In this document: piece after piece, positions 1-10,919 of the stretch
How positions within the stretch are numbered: position 1 is the stretch's first letter
How the letters are laid out: every line of letters starts with the position of its first letter
NCBI GenBank assembly: GCA_012932865.1
Contig: SAXG01000025.1
Location: forward strand, 62,001-126,000
Reading direction: 5' to 3'
From: Amylostereum areolatum
Lineage: Eukaryota; Basidiomycota; Agaricomycetes; Russulales; Stereaceae
DNA: 64,000 nt
Notes under the pieces: model-generated
What the model was told of the DNA's origin: nothing
The model's input: only the letters and a program-made list of their open reading frames with translations
Databases searched by the model: none
Position numbers and translations under genes: made by a program

Positions 1-1312
1 GCGTACCAAAGCTTGGACGAATACCTTCACGATCGTTGTTCGGTATCCCGGGCCTTTGGAGCATCGGACGTGGATGCTCTCTCAGAAATGGCGATGCACA
101 TCAACGAATACAATGCGCACGATCCGCCCGCCGAGGAATTCGCAGAGGAACTTCCGGCTGTGGTCCTGTGCTCCCCCACGTCTCCAGTGGGTACTCAGGC
201 TTCTTTCCAGATGCACGCCGACGTCCATAACATATACCCAGTCGTGGAGAGATTGTTACTTCGACGAGATCCTGTCAGTTCCTCAGCGAATCGCGACTGG
301 CGCTCCGCCATTCTTGTGAACCTGCTATCGTGTTTGAATCTCGTGGACTTCCGGACTCTCGACGATCTCAGCATGTCCCCTTCGTTACCCATGGAGGTGC
401 GACGCGTCGTGCCTCACATCCTCCAATCGACGCAAGGCATTTTCAACTTCTGGGGGGTCGACCTCATACAGAATCTCTCGCGTCACGAGGTCGAGAAAAC
501 AGCGGCCGATGCTCGGGGTGTGTTTGCCCTTGCTGTGGTTGCCGCGCTCCAGAAGTCTCTTTCGCAAGATTCAAACATCGGGGATACTCCATCAAACGTC
601 AACCCAGGGCGATTCTGTGCCATACTAGGCGCGACATTCCGCGCGCATACGAAGTGGATGCACTTTATGGCAGACCAAGAAAGCAGTTTGGCCAATGGGC
701 CATGTAAGTATCGCGGCGCTATGCGTCCTTTCCGATCTCGGCGATGGCGGGGAGTGGGGTTTTTTACGATCCTACCGAGCGCACTTACACACCCTGGCAC
801 TGCTATCGACGCTCTCTCCGTACGTGGAGAACACGGCACCGGAGGTCAGGGTGGAATTCATGCGCAAGTGGGAAGAGCTGGAAGCTCGGTCACTGCGACC
901 AGATGCACGCTTCGAGTTCGATTTCAATTTTGAAGGGAAGCAAAGTGTTGTAGTACTGTTGAAGCCGTTGTACGACGCCCTAAATGCATCTCGAGAGCCA
1001 GTTTCCGATGACATCGGCACTGCGAGCTCACCGGGGGTCCATGATCTGTCACCGGCGCCCACACCACCACCCGTGGAACAGGACCGCAATGGGCAAGACA
1101 TCGAGATGGGGTACGTTGTCCGTCAGGGTGGCAATACGGATGGACCGGGACACGATAGTGGACCTGAAACCCGGAGGGGATTCATGTCATGGCTGAGGAG
1201 GGGCTCAGCTGACCATGCAATGGGAACGGTGACCACGGGTCTCTTGGACAGATTGTCGGGCGTGTGGCGTGCGAGGAGGGAGACACATTCTGTACACCGG
1301 CAGGACTCTTGA
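1..1312 (+). pseudogene. DUF6535 protein gene, 3' part, frameshifted
   Basis: The window opens inside a gene whose product matches, residue for residue over long stretches, the C-terminal two thirds of the DUF6535 protein at 18728-21214. Both share the blocks YLHDR/YLHNH, QMHADVHNIY, ESSLANGPC, ALCVLSDL, LSPYVENTAPEVR and LLKPLYDAL. DUF6535 proteins are fungal membrane proteins of unknown function; the membrane part lies beyond the left edge. The frame that starts at the edge stays aligned to about position 702. There this copy reads ccatgtaagtatcg where the other reads ccctgcatcg, a net +4 bp, and homology continues in another frame to a stop at 1310-1312. No intron can fix this because the homology is contiguous. 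A pseudogene or a truncated protein is likely. Confidence 0.8.
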
Positions 1313-2200
1313 CACTGTATATCGGGTCTTTGACATCTTCTGCAACATCTTTGCTCGTGCCTCATGAATGAAAAAATATCGTATTTTCAGCCTTCAAACT
1401 AGCCGCATAGAGTTCCCCAGCCCCGTCGTCTATTTCGCGCAGATGAAACGATCACCGAATACACGTCAACGACTTCGAAATGAGGCTTAGATAATCGCAC
1501 ATCCCACCGCGCCCACAGCTAGAGCTTGACCACGATCGCACCATGGTGAGGGTGAGCAGTGCACGCGCGAAGGCTTCACGCGGTCTTCACTACGAACGGA
1601 CCATTCGGGCGTCAGAGACACGACATCGAAGACAGGTACAAGGCGAACGACGCGACGTACTTCGTGCTCGCTGGTTCCAGGAGTTGGGCGTGGCAAAAGT
1701 GTTCGGCTCTGAACGTCGGAGGGTCGGTCCTGATGATGCGTCCAACGTACGCATTTTTCGCTCTAGACACTCGATCTCGATATGATCCCCCTCGATTTTT
1801 CTGCGTCGAAACGGAGACGACAGCACTACGCCCGTCCTGCCCCAACGTCGGCGCCGTAGCTTGCATATTCGATCTTCCACATCGCGAAATGCGAACGTGG
1901 GACGAAACCCTAACCCTAGCCATATTGACGAACCTCTAGGCAATTGACGAGTGTTGAGTCGACCGCTAAATAAACACTGTGGAGTAAAGTTAGAAAGAAA
2001 AAGAGAGCGGTGGGTGGGTGAGGAGATAGAAGAACCGAAACGAAAGGAGTCAAAATCGGTAAGTGACGAAGGGGCGAAGCGATGAAGGAGATCGCAGAAA
2101 GATTTGGGAGAGAGGGAGGGCGATGGCGAGGATACAACGACGTCAAGATGGAGAATGAAAGGAATCACAAATAAGTAAAAACGGTTGGCAAGTAATGAAA
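1313..2200. other. Intergenic, no supported gene
   Basis: Reading frames here have unlike composition on each strand and match nothing I recognise. Positions 1980-2160 are purine-rich. A short CCCTAA-type doublet lies at about 1909-1919. Confidence 0.5.
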
Positions 2201-2209
2201 GGTATGGAT

Positions 2210-3045
2210 GGAAAATGATGGACGCACCCATGCGCGTGAAATGGTCAGCCCCAAGCCGTGCCAACTGTTCTTCCATATCATGCCCTACCAAAAAGGTGTG
2301 AGAAATAGGAAAACAGGGCAGAGCGAAATATATACCTCATAACCACCGGAAAGGTGCAAGTTCTTGGTCCAAGGCGTCTCGGGGGAACGCGCACTTTATG
2401 AACCAGGATGCACCATGGGATTTAACGTGGGCAATTCCGCGTCAAACAGGCCCCGTACGAGTTGCAAGTCGTCGCATGTCGTTGAAGTCTCGAGGCGTGT
2501 GCACGAAGTGGCCTTCCCGGCGACAGGCATGGATCGCGGTCGAATGCGATCACGCCTGGCGGAACGAAGTTGTTGATCCAAACCGTGTCGTTGTGTTAAG
2601 CTTCGTCTAGTCGGGGTTGACAACGTCGTGTGCGAGCAACTGTTGTAGGTGCATGACGACGTTCGATATAGGCCGGACGTCGAGGAACTACGAGCACAGG
2701 TTTAGTTTGGAAAACACGACAGTCAGGAAGGAAGGCACCTTGTAGGTAAGTAGCATAAGACCACAAGCTGCTTCATTGCTTGGCGTGGTCGCCCTTGTCA
2801 TAGATGTGTCCCCCGAGTTCGTGCGAGTTTGCCTCGTCCGCATCCTATGCCTTCTCCGGGCTGCGCGCGGTCAGACGTTGCTTCTTGCGGTAGCACACGT
2901 TCTGGGTCTTCTGACGTGGAGTGTCCTGAAGGCTGAAAGACAGAAAAACAGCGTCGGTCGTTAACGACAATTTCATCCAGTATCAAAGGAAGGACTCACG
3001 TCGTTGTCGTTGGCGGGGACGTACGGTCGTGTTTGATCTTGAAGA
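2210..3045 (-). pseudogene. Decayed VPS11-like fragment
   Basis: The DNA aligns by eye with the VPS11 gene at 28.2-28.9 kb in the same (minus) orientation. The best block is 2779-3035. There the plus strand reads tcgcccttgtcatagatgtg against tcgcccttggcatacatgtg, then cgcggtcagacgttg against ggcggtcagatgttg, cttgcggtag in both, and gtcgttggcggggacgta against gtcgttggcgaggacgta. The intron between these VPS11 exons is also represented. A second block at 2630-2710 (cgtcgaggaactacgagca against cgtcgaggaactgcgagag) matches the preceding exon. A weaker stretch at 2210-2290 encodes EEQLARLGAD, like EQLGMHAD further on. No open frame survives. It looks like an old genomic duplication of part of VPS11. 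The left limit is uncertain. Confidence 0.65.
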
Positions 3046-3066
3046 GTGACCCAGCCCTAGGCTAGT

Positions 3067-3758
3067 TCAAAATTAGAGGCCTTGGCTGGTAGCCCCCAGA
3101 AAGGAAATCCGCAGCAGGCCCGTAAAGTTCCCGCGCCCAAAAAAGGAAATCTGAGGCTGATCATCAAGCTGCCATCAGCGATGTTTGGGAGTTGCACATC
3201 TCTCTAACGTCGACAATGCAAGGTGAGATCAACGCTAACGTCGACAATGATGTCTTTAGCGGCCACGGTTGGGTGACAGTGACAGTGAGCACAAAATTTT
3301 TGAGGGTAGATGGAGGGTAGCTGCACAAAAAGTGTTCCATGCCCGGTGATGGCAGAGCGACCGGCGAGGCCTCACGAACCAGGCAAGCTCAGCGCGTTCA
3401 GTGTCCGCAGGTACCGCAGAAAAAATAGAAATACTTCAGTGACATGGCTCTGCATCATGTCCCGAATTTGTGAGGTGCAGGTTGACTCTTGAAGCTTGAG
3501 ATTGAGTCCTGGAACTTGAGATAATGAGCTCAAGTGAATTGGGATTGGCCTTAGATCACCCCAGGCTCGGACACTTCACTGTTCCGTTCAAAAAGTGCAG
3601 GTTTCTCTATATCTCAATACTTATTACTGTGTTGTATACGGCCGACTTTCAACGATGGACAAAACACGCGGTTGCACGCGCGGTCCGCGAGTGCGAACTG
3701 AGATGGAATGTAAGGTATTTCCTTTCTGGGGGCCACCAGCCAAGGCCTCTAAATTTGA
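3067..3758. mobile_element. 692-bp element bounded by 42-bp inverted repeats
   Basis: Positions 3067-3108 and 3717-3758 are reverse complements over 42 bp with two mismatches; the core is gaggccttggctggtagcc. The interior has no convincing coding frame. This is the shape of a MITE or other non-autonomous DNA transposon. I see no clear target-site duplication, so the outer limits are tentative. Confidence 0.6.
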
Positions 3759-4534
3759 TGCAGACCGTACAACCAGAACGACTATCTTCTGGTTAGGTCA
3801 GCCACGGAGACTAACCCAGCCCAGATACCTCCCGGGCATGTCGCGGAAGTCATACCCGACCCGCTCCTCGCCGCCAAGGTGCGCAATGATGGGAGCGACC
3901 GAGGGCCCGGTCGTCGACATGGTTCGCTTGGTCAGTTCTAACACCAGGACGCGCTTCAGTGAAAGGAACACGGGAAAGTGTACAACGACGTACCGTACAG
4001 GCGCGTCAGAAAAATACGATACGGGGTTACCCCCGGGAACAACCAGTTAAAATGACCAAAACTGCGAAAATCCTGCGGGGGGGTTTCCTTACGATTGTAA
4101 AGCGCGTCACAGCGTGATCGAGACCAGCCAATTTGTTACAATCTACTGGTTTGGGGACTAGAACCGCGTAAAATCCAGCCCGAGACCTCGTGCACGCGCT
4201 TTCAATGGTCCGGATGGGCCTTATAACCAGTTCCGGTTAAAGGCCCGGCTATTGAAACCAATTTCGCCGGAGCAAGGCTTTGTTTTGCAGCGCGCGCAAT
4301 GCGCGATGGCCCAGATTGCAATCCGGTACAACACACCTAGCGTTGCACAAATACGAGTAAATATGCTGACCGACCATATTATATCGAATACATATTATTA
4401 CGAGTGGGAGAAATAGTGTATGTATTTGTAGCTGTACTATATCATATCATAATGGTCAAATATTCTTATTTATTTGTATCTAATTTATATTTTTTGCCCT
4501 GAGCCAGAGGTATGATATGGGCTAAGGCTATGAT
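3759..4534. other. Non-coding, AT-rich to the right
   Basis: No gene is supported. Positions 4004-4030 carry a reverse copy of a repeat end (cgtcagaaaaa...) that also occurs near 7960 and 62532. From 4340 to 4500 the DNA is strongly AT-rich, with tata/atat stretches. Confidence 0.5.
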
Positions 4535-4539
4535 GGCTA

Positions 4540-5031
4540 TGTCAGCAACGGTCTACCTGCGATGCAGGTTCAGGACGTCGCGACGAGGTACAAGGCGAGG
4601 AGAGACGAGGATAGGATCGAGGGGGGCGGGTGATAACGAAGGTGTGGACCTTCCCCTGCAGTAGTTAGGGAGGATCCCCCAGGTAGCCGGAGAATAGAAA
4701 AGGTCGAGATGACCCCTCCTCATAGATTGGTGAGCCCTTATATACATGAGGATAAGGACCCAAACGAAGACAAACAAAGCCAGAGTAGGAGTGGGTCAGG
4801 ACGGACTACGAAGTGGGTACCACGGAGTACGAAGTGGGTCACAACACGAGGCGAGGTAAGTATGACTCCATGGTCTGGATCATGACCGAGGAAGCCGAGA
4901 AGTCCGGTATGCCCGAAGGGCCGGACGCGAGGCGAAGCCGATGCGAGGTCCGATGCGAGGTCCGATGGTAAACTACTATAAACTACAATAAATGTAGGTC
5001 CGATGTATACAATTTGGAGGCGTTCATGACA
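4540..5031 (+). mobile_element. Solo LTR, family A, copy 1
   Basis: The unit starts TGTCAGCAACGG and ends GGCGTTCATGACA, the TG...CA ends of an LTR. It is flanked by the 5-bp direct repeat ggcta at 4535-4539 and 5032-5036. A second copy lies at 38812-39281 with its own different flanking repeat. No internal retroelement sequence adjoins it, so it is a solo LTR left by LTR-LTR recombination. The ends differ from those of the two gypsy families in this window, so it marks a third LTR family. The orientation is arbitrary. Confidence 0.9.
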
Positions 5032-5036
5032 GGCTA

Positions 5037-5695
5037 TAAGTTATTCTTGTCTGGACATCATGTAGAAGATGAAGTCTGCCATTGTTGGCAGTGATGGGAT
5101 GCCGTTGCTTGCTGACGGGATGCTGCCGCCACCGGCGAGAAGTCGTGAGAAACAGCGGCACTTTGGTGGCAGCCTTTCCAAGAATGGAAATGAGCCACTA
5201 GCAAACCCCGGAGTGTTCTCGCCGTTACCAGAGGTATTGACTTCAATTTGGGTATGTGTTACCTGTCTCTTAAAGGCATCTTGAAGCTCACTGGTCAAGT
5301 AGATAAGCCTACTTCTGGCATACTCAGAATATAAATAAATATTGAGTCCATAGCATATTGTACTCGTACTATATCATACTGTACCCAATTACATTATGGT
5401 GGTTCAAAATACACAGCAGCCGTAATATATCGATATTTTTCCGTATTAATATGATTATATTTAAGTATACTCTATAATTTGTGCAACACTAAACACACCC
5501 TACTGATGTTTGCAAGCGAAGTATATTAGCTCCCTGGTGTTTACCATTGTGCATACCCGGTTATGTTGCAGAGGGGTGGGGAATAGAGAAAAGGAAGAAA
5601 AAAGGAGCTTCTTCCATCATTAGCTACATCAACTCTACAACACTCATATGAGTCATACTACAGTCAAATGAAGCACTACATATTATGTTAAGAAC
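5037..5695. other. AT-rich intergenic DNA
   Basis: No supported gene. A 71-codon frame at 5069-5284 and its antisense partner have no recognisable content. 5320-5500 is AT-rich and shares short words (atatcata, tactcgtac) with 4340-4500. Confidence 0.4.
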
Positions 5696-5699
5696 CAGA

Positions 5700-5772
5700 T
5701 CCCAGCGAGAATCGAACACCAGTCAGATGAAAGTCAGAGGAAGATGCGCCACCAAGTAAGCCACAGAGCCAT
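5700..5772 (-). repeat. tRNA-like remnant, possible SINE head
   Basis: Read on the minus strand this stretch has an A-box-like word (tggcttacttggtggcgca), a CTTTCAT loop-like word and a B-box-like word (gttcgattctc) with tRNA-like spacing. The acceptor and T stems do not pair well, so it is not a working tRNA. It could be the head of a tRNA-derived SINE or a decayed tRNA. Confidence 0.4.
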
Positions 5773-5779
5773 GTCTGTT

Positions 5780-7070
5780 ATGGAAACTAATTGGAGCATG
5801 ACACCTGTTTCCGTGAGCCCAAAACCTTGCCAGCGACACCCTCTGACGACTGTTTCAGGTTAGAAGAGCCTACGCAAGTAGAATATTAGGAAGTACAGTA
5901 TCTTTGAGACCCTCGACCAGTGAGTACTTACTCAGTTACTGAGCGCACCAACACTGCTTGTTGACTGCCGTGGGAAAACTTTTGGGACACGGTGTCCCAA
6001 ACTCCAGTCGTCCTCCAGTCGCCCTCCCCCAACCTCTCTTCATCAGGCTATAACTATTGCACATTCAAGGCTCACAGTAGAACAGAAGGACACAAAATTG
6101 CAATTAGGATTCCTGACCAGGAGGTGCGTTATCGCGATCAACGCGTCGAAGGCCTGCTCTCATGATCCCACCGCGCACGCATCCCCTCCTTCCGTCTCTA
6201 CTGCCCCTCACCTCCCTGTCCTCCTCGCCCACATTCTCATCCTCGCGCGAATGCCTCTGCATCCGCGTCCCCTCCCCTCGCTCCCTGCCCCGGTCCCCGC
6301 GCCCACACCACCATCCCCACGCACCGACCCCGCATCGAACGCGCTCAATTTGCTAGTGCATACGGGCTCAAAACATCCACGTGCCCCTGCTCGTGTCCCC
6401 TCCGCTCGACTCCGGACCCAACACCCCTGTCCCCACACTCACACGCGCCGCCGCCCCAGTCAGATTCTTCCGCCCCGCCCCTGTCACGCCCTCACCATCG
6501 AGCCTGCTCGCGCACACGCCGATGCGGCGCTTGCGTTCACCCCGCCCCACGCAGCGCAAAGGTCTGGTACAGACCGCCAGTGGAGCCGCAGCCCGTGCGC
6601 ATCTGCTGGCATCTCGTCCCCTCTGTCAGCGCGGACCTGGCAAGGCACACAGGTCAGTCCTACGACGAAGGATTGGGGAGGAGGATACACGCACTCAACT
6701 CCGCGCCCAACGTGCTCATCGCGCCCGTTGTGGACGCCACGCGGACGAACTCCGATCGCATCTGTGTCCCCCCTTGTGTTTGAACGAGGATAGAAGGCAA
6801 GACGGCATTGGGAGGTACTGGCAGGGTTGGCACTGGTTGGGCACTGGTGCTTTTTTGAGTGGGAGGGGTATGTTTTTTGGGGGATTCTGTGGGGTTTTAT
6901 GTGTACCACCTATTCAATACCATGTATATATTCAACATTTGAATACATTCTGTCTTGCATCCTTTCCCTCCCTGTATACTCTTGAATAGCCAGGAAACTA
7001 GCAAGGGAGGGGTAGAGTGGGCTCCTGGGATCACCTACACAAAAACTCGCAAAAAAATATGATTCCACTA
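5780..7070. other. C-rich intergenic DNA, no firm gene
   Basis: 6098-6793 holds a 231-codon frame of Pro, Ser, Ala and His repeats, with equally long frames in other registers, as expected of C-rich DNA. The last stretch of one frame (6541-6783, with ...NVLIAPVVDATRTNSD...) looks more protein-like and could be an exon remnant. I do not recognise it. Confidence 0.35.
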
Positions 7071-7073
7071 CTG

Positions 7074-7446
7074 TCAGAATCGCATTTTGATGCTGTTCAT
7101 TCGCGTACAATCCATTTTTGTGTATGAGCAACCGTTCGAGAGCCACGACGAAAACAGTGCCGGAGGTGCCCATAGCGACGGTGCGTCTCGCGTCGACTTC
7201 CTAATTAGGAAGTTCTCGAATGTAAACTCGTTCTTGTCACTGCATTGCTCATTCACTTGTTTCCTTCTTTTCAAGCTCACAGTTGTATATATATGTCGTG
7301 AATTTATAACTACGGAGCACTGTACTCTACGGAGGTCTGTGGAAGGTGCTGAGATGGTGGCCGCGCACACTCGACTTATGTTTGGCCGCGCTTGGTCTGC
7401 CGCGTCGTGGCCAAACCCGGAAATGGTTACCAAAAGTTACGAGGGG
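7074..7446 (+). repeat. Dispersed repeat R1, copy 1
   Basis: This stretch is homologous to the reverse complement of 33866-34238. Shared words are cagaatcgcatt at the start, cgcgtcgacttcctaattagg in the middle, and gtttggccgcgcttg and gccgcgtcgtggccaaac near the end. Both copies keep one frame open with shared peptides (SRVDFLIR, VFGRA/MFGRA, SAASWPN). The nature is unknown; a non-autonomous transposon or the coding remnant of one is likely. Confidence 0.65.
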
Positions 7447-9946
7447 CTGATGGATGTGCGTGCATTTCCTGGCGCGCCGCTATCTTGCGCTGAATGGCCT
7501 CCAATCGCTTCTTGCAGTGCTTGAGACGGTTTGCGGGACCATTCTTTCTGCGCGCGCACCACTGTCCGCACCACTGACATGCCCAGTCAATGGAAGGGAC
7601 AATTTTGCTGCGGGTGGCGTGTTGTCGTCGACTCGTCGGTCCTCGGTTTTGCTTCGTTGATGTCGCATACAATCAGGAACTCGAGGGTTACACTTGAAAG
7701 TTATGGGTTAAAATTTCAAAACATAACATGATAACTGTTCATACCTAGATTGCAATGCAGCTGTTGAGCATTGTGCGCGTTCACAATGGATTGTCACGAC
7801 GAGCCAGATGTTGACGCGTGTGGACAAAGAGTTGTCACGGTACACGCGACTGATTATTAACGTATTACAAGTAGTTACTACTCGGAACAAAAGATTGTAA
7901 TAGGGTTACACCACCCTGGAATCAAAAATTGATTACAACCGCGATCGTGTTTTTCTGACGGCGTAGCATGATGCCCGTATCGACCTGCTGTCCACATACC
8001 CCTCTCGCGCTGATAAACGGCCACGGAACACCGCGACTAATCGTCGATCTTCCCCGGCACGAGCAGGTGATGCGTCGTAGGGAAAGAGCACCACCGCGCA
8101 CGCCCGCACCCTTGACAACTCTAGATTTCCAACTGGCTTTGGCTTTTGCGAGCCGGATCTTGAACAACGCGAGGTCTCCGGAAGGCGATGAGCACGGTGA
8201 GGTGGATAATTTGGCGGGTTTGGGCGGTGATAGACGAGGATGGCGCCGTCGCAGAGGCCGAGAAAGAGCGGGAAGGAGAGTAAGATAAAGGCTGCAGGAG
8301 GATCGGTACTGTATGTTGACTTCGGTTGGGTGGCGGAAAGCGTAGGTATTACGCCAATACTGTTCGTCTGCTCTTCCGAGCGACCCCATTCTTGAAACCG
8401 AACAGGCCGCACGCTCGCGTCACTTGCAGGGCGACGGAGATAAACTCTGGAAGAGAACGTGAGAAAGGAACAAGAGAGGAGAGAGACATAGATGAGGAAG
8501 AGCCCGCGGCTTGTGCATGGTAGCGGGGAAGGTTGCGCCCCGAAGAGCGTGTTCACACACCCCTCGAGGCGAAGAACGATGGGACATAAAAGGTAGAGAA
8601 ACGCTCGGAGGTATAAGCGAGTAGAAGGGGATAGCACGCCGTACGACAGTGTGGAATCGGCGTATAACCACGGCCACGCGAGAAAGGGTAAGGATACAAT
8701 ATGCCGGGAAAGCATCACAATCGGGGGGGGGGGGGGGGGGTAAGGGTATGATGCAGAGGAAGGATTGGAAGGAGATGTTTGGCGGAGCCATGGAAGAAAA
8801 TGAATATAGAGGAGAAAGAAACGGTGGACGAGGAGGAAGAAAACGGACGTACCCCAAGATAAGTAACACGACGACCGAAGTTCGCCGTCCACCACAGTCC
8901 GCGGCCCACTCAATAATCTGTAGGCTGGAGTGATACATGAGGATGGGGTGGGGGAGATTTAGCAGTAGGCAGACGTACCGTTGTGCTTAGCGCAAGATGA
9001 CATTCCGTCTTTCGCCCCCCCCTCGTCGCGTGCAAGGCCGCCGTATCTCTGTGCTCACAGCCTAAGCAGACGCGCCGCCGTGTTTCACGTCGATATACGA
9101 GTCGGTACGTTCGAAAAAGTGCCCAGGTATTGTCTATCGGGACATCTCCGTCGCGTGGTTTCGCCAGTGGACCATACTAGCTGGCAGTGGGAATTAATAC
9201 AGGAAGCCGATTGAGTCCCATCTTTCGGTATGGGAGTGTGCGCAGTCGCGTGTGTTCGTTGTCCATGCTGTTGATGCTAGAGAGGACAGTGATGAGAGAA
9301 AGTGTGAAGATGTGCAAATGACCGCGAAGCAAGGTTGTGGGGAGGCGCGAACTTAGGCCCGGCAAAGCGGCTGCCTCACGGCCGAACGCTACCGATTGGT
9401 CCCCAGACCATGGCCCAGCCAAATGGCCAATATTCCGCCCACTCGCACAAAATACAAACGTCGCTCAGCTGTAGTCTGCTTTTCTCTGCGACGCGCTTGT
9501 CGAGTGAGAGGGGGAGCTCGCTGATTGGTTGAGTGACCTTATCAAGACACGTTATCGAAAAACAATATTATTTGAAGTAATTGATCAACGCACTGGACGC
9601 GATGTCGACGACGATTCTTCACCATCTTTGTGCTCCTCCTCATTCCGTGGAAAATCATAATGCGATGCAATGCAAGGTACGCATACGAATCCTACGCATC
9701 TCTTCCAACCAGTGTGAAAAGTGCGAGTTACCCTGGGCTGGCACTGTGGTACCCTACGACTTCGAGCACTCAGGCCTCAGGCTTCACCACGCGCTAGGTC
9801 CACTACTAGCCCCCGCGCGGCGCACGATGCTTTTCATTGTGATGATGATGTACTACGAGGACAACGCGCTGTCCACGCACTCCATGCACGGTGTCATGAA
9901 GAACATCGTCCATCACTGTAGGTGCGACCATAATTAGATGTGGGGG
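7447..9946. other. Intergenic, no firm gene
   Basis: 7780-7960 resembles 62310-62532 (acgcgtgtggacaaagag; gatcgtgtttttctgacg). A run of 18 G lies at 8723-8740. The long minus-strand frame at 7933-8913 (326 codons) is dominated by low-complexity Pro/Ser/Leu around that run, and overlapping frames are as long, so I do not call it a gene. 8981-9946 holds nothing I recognise. Confidence 0.4.
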
Positions 9947-10254
9947 AAGGAGTCCCTAAGGCTCCAACGTTATAGTCTATTTACTGTCTATAAACTGTTT
10001 ATATGGTATAGTTTTACTATCTAGCTACCCCATCAGCTGTAGACAGTAAGTAGTGAGTATACTAGACAGTAAACCCTATCCAAAGTGGCAGTGTGTGACA
10101 TGCCCGTAGGTGCTACCAGGTGCAAGCTATCAGCCTCTACTACACCTATTACACTCATGCCCAACTCTGGTGATTCTTTTAGCCATCTCAGCTGTCATTC
10201 TCAGCACCCATCTCCACATTTCCAGAGGTCCTAGAACTCAATTGTTAGAAGGCT

Positions 10255-10449
10255 ATGGTCATCATGTGCATGGCCCAGGATTTTTTAGTAATTCCTGCTA
10301 CCTTGATGTCTGTTGAGTGCAAGTTGTTCTCAGATGCTTGCCACATATGTACTGATGCATGCTCATTACTAAAGGCTAAGACTATCTCAGAGCTTATGTG
10401 TACTAAACTCTACACTGCTGACTTCTTTACCTCAGTAGTGATGCATTAA
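10255..10449 (+). pseudogene. hAT transposase C-terminal dimerisation fragment
   Basis: The 64-codon frame reads IPATLMSVECKLFSDACHI, then CTDACSLLKAKTISELMC. This follows the hAT C-terminal pattern IPAT..SVERLFS...HICTD.RSSLKAETI.E.MC known from Ac/Tam3-type transposases. The conserved ER is replaced (EC), and nothing upstream in the element encodes the catalytic domain. It is a relic, and it supports the class of the surrounding inverted repeats. Confidence 0.7.
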
Positions 10450-10496
10450 CTGTCTAAACTGTCTGTTTACTGTCTGTTTACTGTTTAGTATAGTAT

Positions 10497-10919
10497 TGTC
10501 ACAGATCGCTCCATTTCTTTCTTCATTTGCAGACCTTGTACACGCGACGCGTCACGGCACATGACTTTCCTTCGCATCACATGCTCCAACGACGTCACTG
10601 CCCGGACTTCCGAACGGTGTTCCGTATCCTTATCTATGACATCATTGCTCCGGACTCCCGCCCTCCTCCCCATGACTCCTTTCTTATTGTTCCCCCCGCT
10701 CGCACCACTATCGCATCGCATCGCACCATCGTTCCCACTTGTATATAAGGACAGTATCCCTTTTCCCTTTTCCTCAGACTGTCCATCTCGTCATACGGTA
10801 CTGTAGCGCACGTTGCACTACCCTAGGCCTGACACTCTCAAATCCATCTGTTCTCTCTTGCTCCTCCCATCGTTGCGACTTAGGCGGTTCCATCGGTCTC
10901 ATAAACTGCGTTTCTGACA
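10497..10919 (+). repeat. Gypsy-1 5' LTR
   Basis: 423 bp, TG...CA ends, nearly identical to 17173-17595. TATATAAG at 10743-10750 is the probable promoter TATA box, about 170 bp before the end of the LTR. Confidence 0.95.

Noticed and set aside
1904..1920. Telomere-like doublet accctaaccctag
   Set aside because: Only two units inside ordinary intergenic DNA; too short to mark a telomere or fusion.
1590..2291. 233-codon minus-strand frame
   Set aside because: Low-complexity, driven by purine-rich DNA; no homology except the short piece tied to the VPS11 remnant.
6098..6793. 231-codon Pro/His/Ser-rich frame
   Set aside because: C-rich DNA with long frames in all registers; no domain or splice support.
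7933..8913. 326-codon minus-strand frame
   Set aside because: Crosses an 18-G run, low complexity, and overlapping frames are as long.
10527..10806. Frames inside Gypsy-1 LTRs (also 17203-17482)
   Set aside because: They repeat identically in both LTRs and overlap the promoter; no coding signal.
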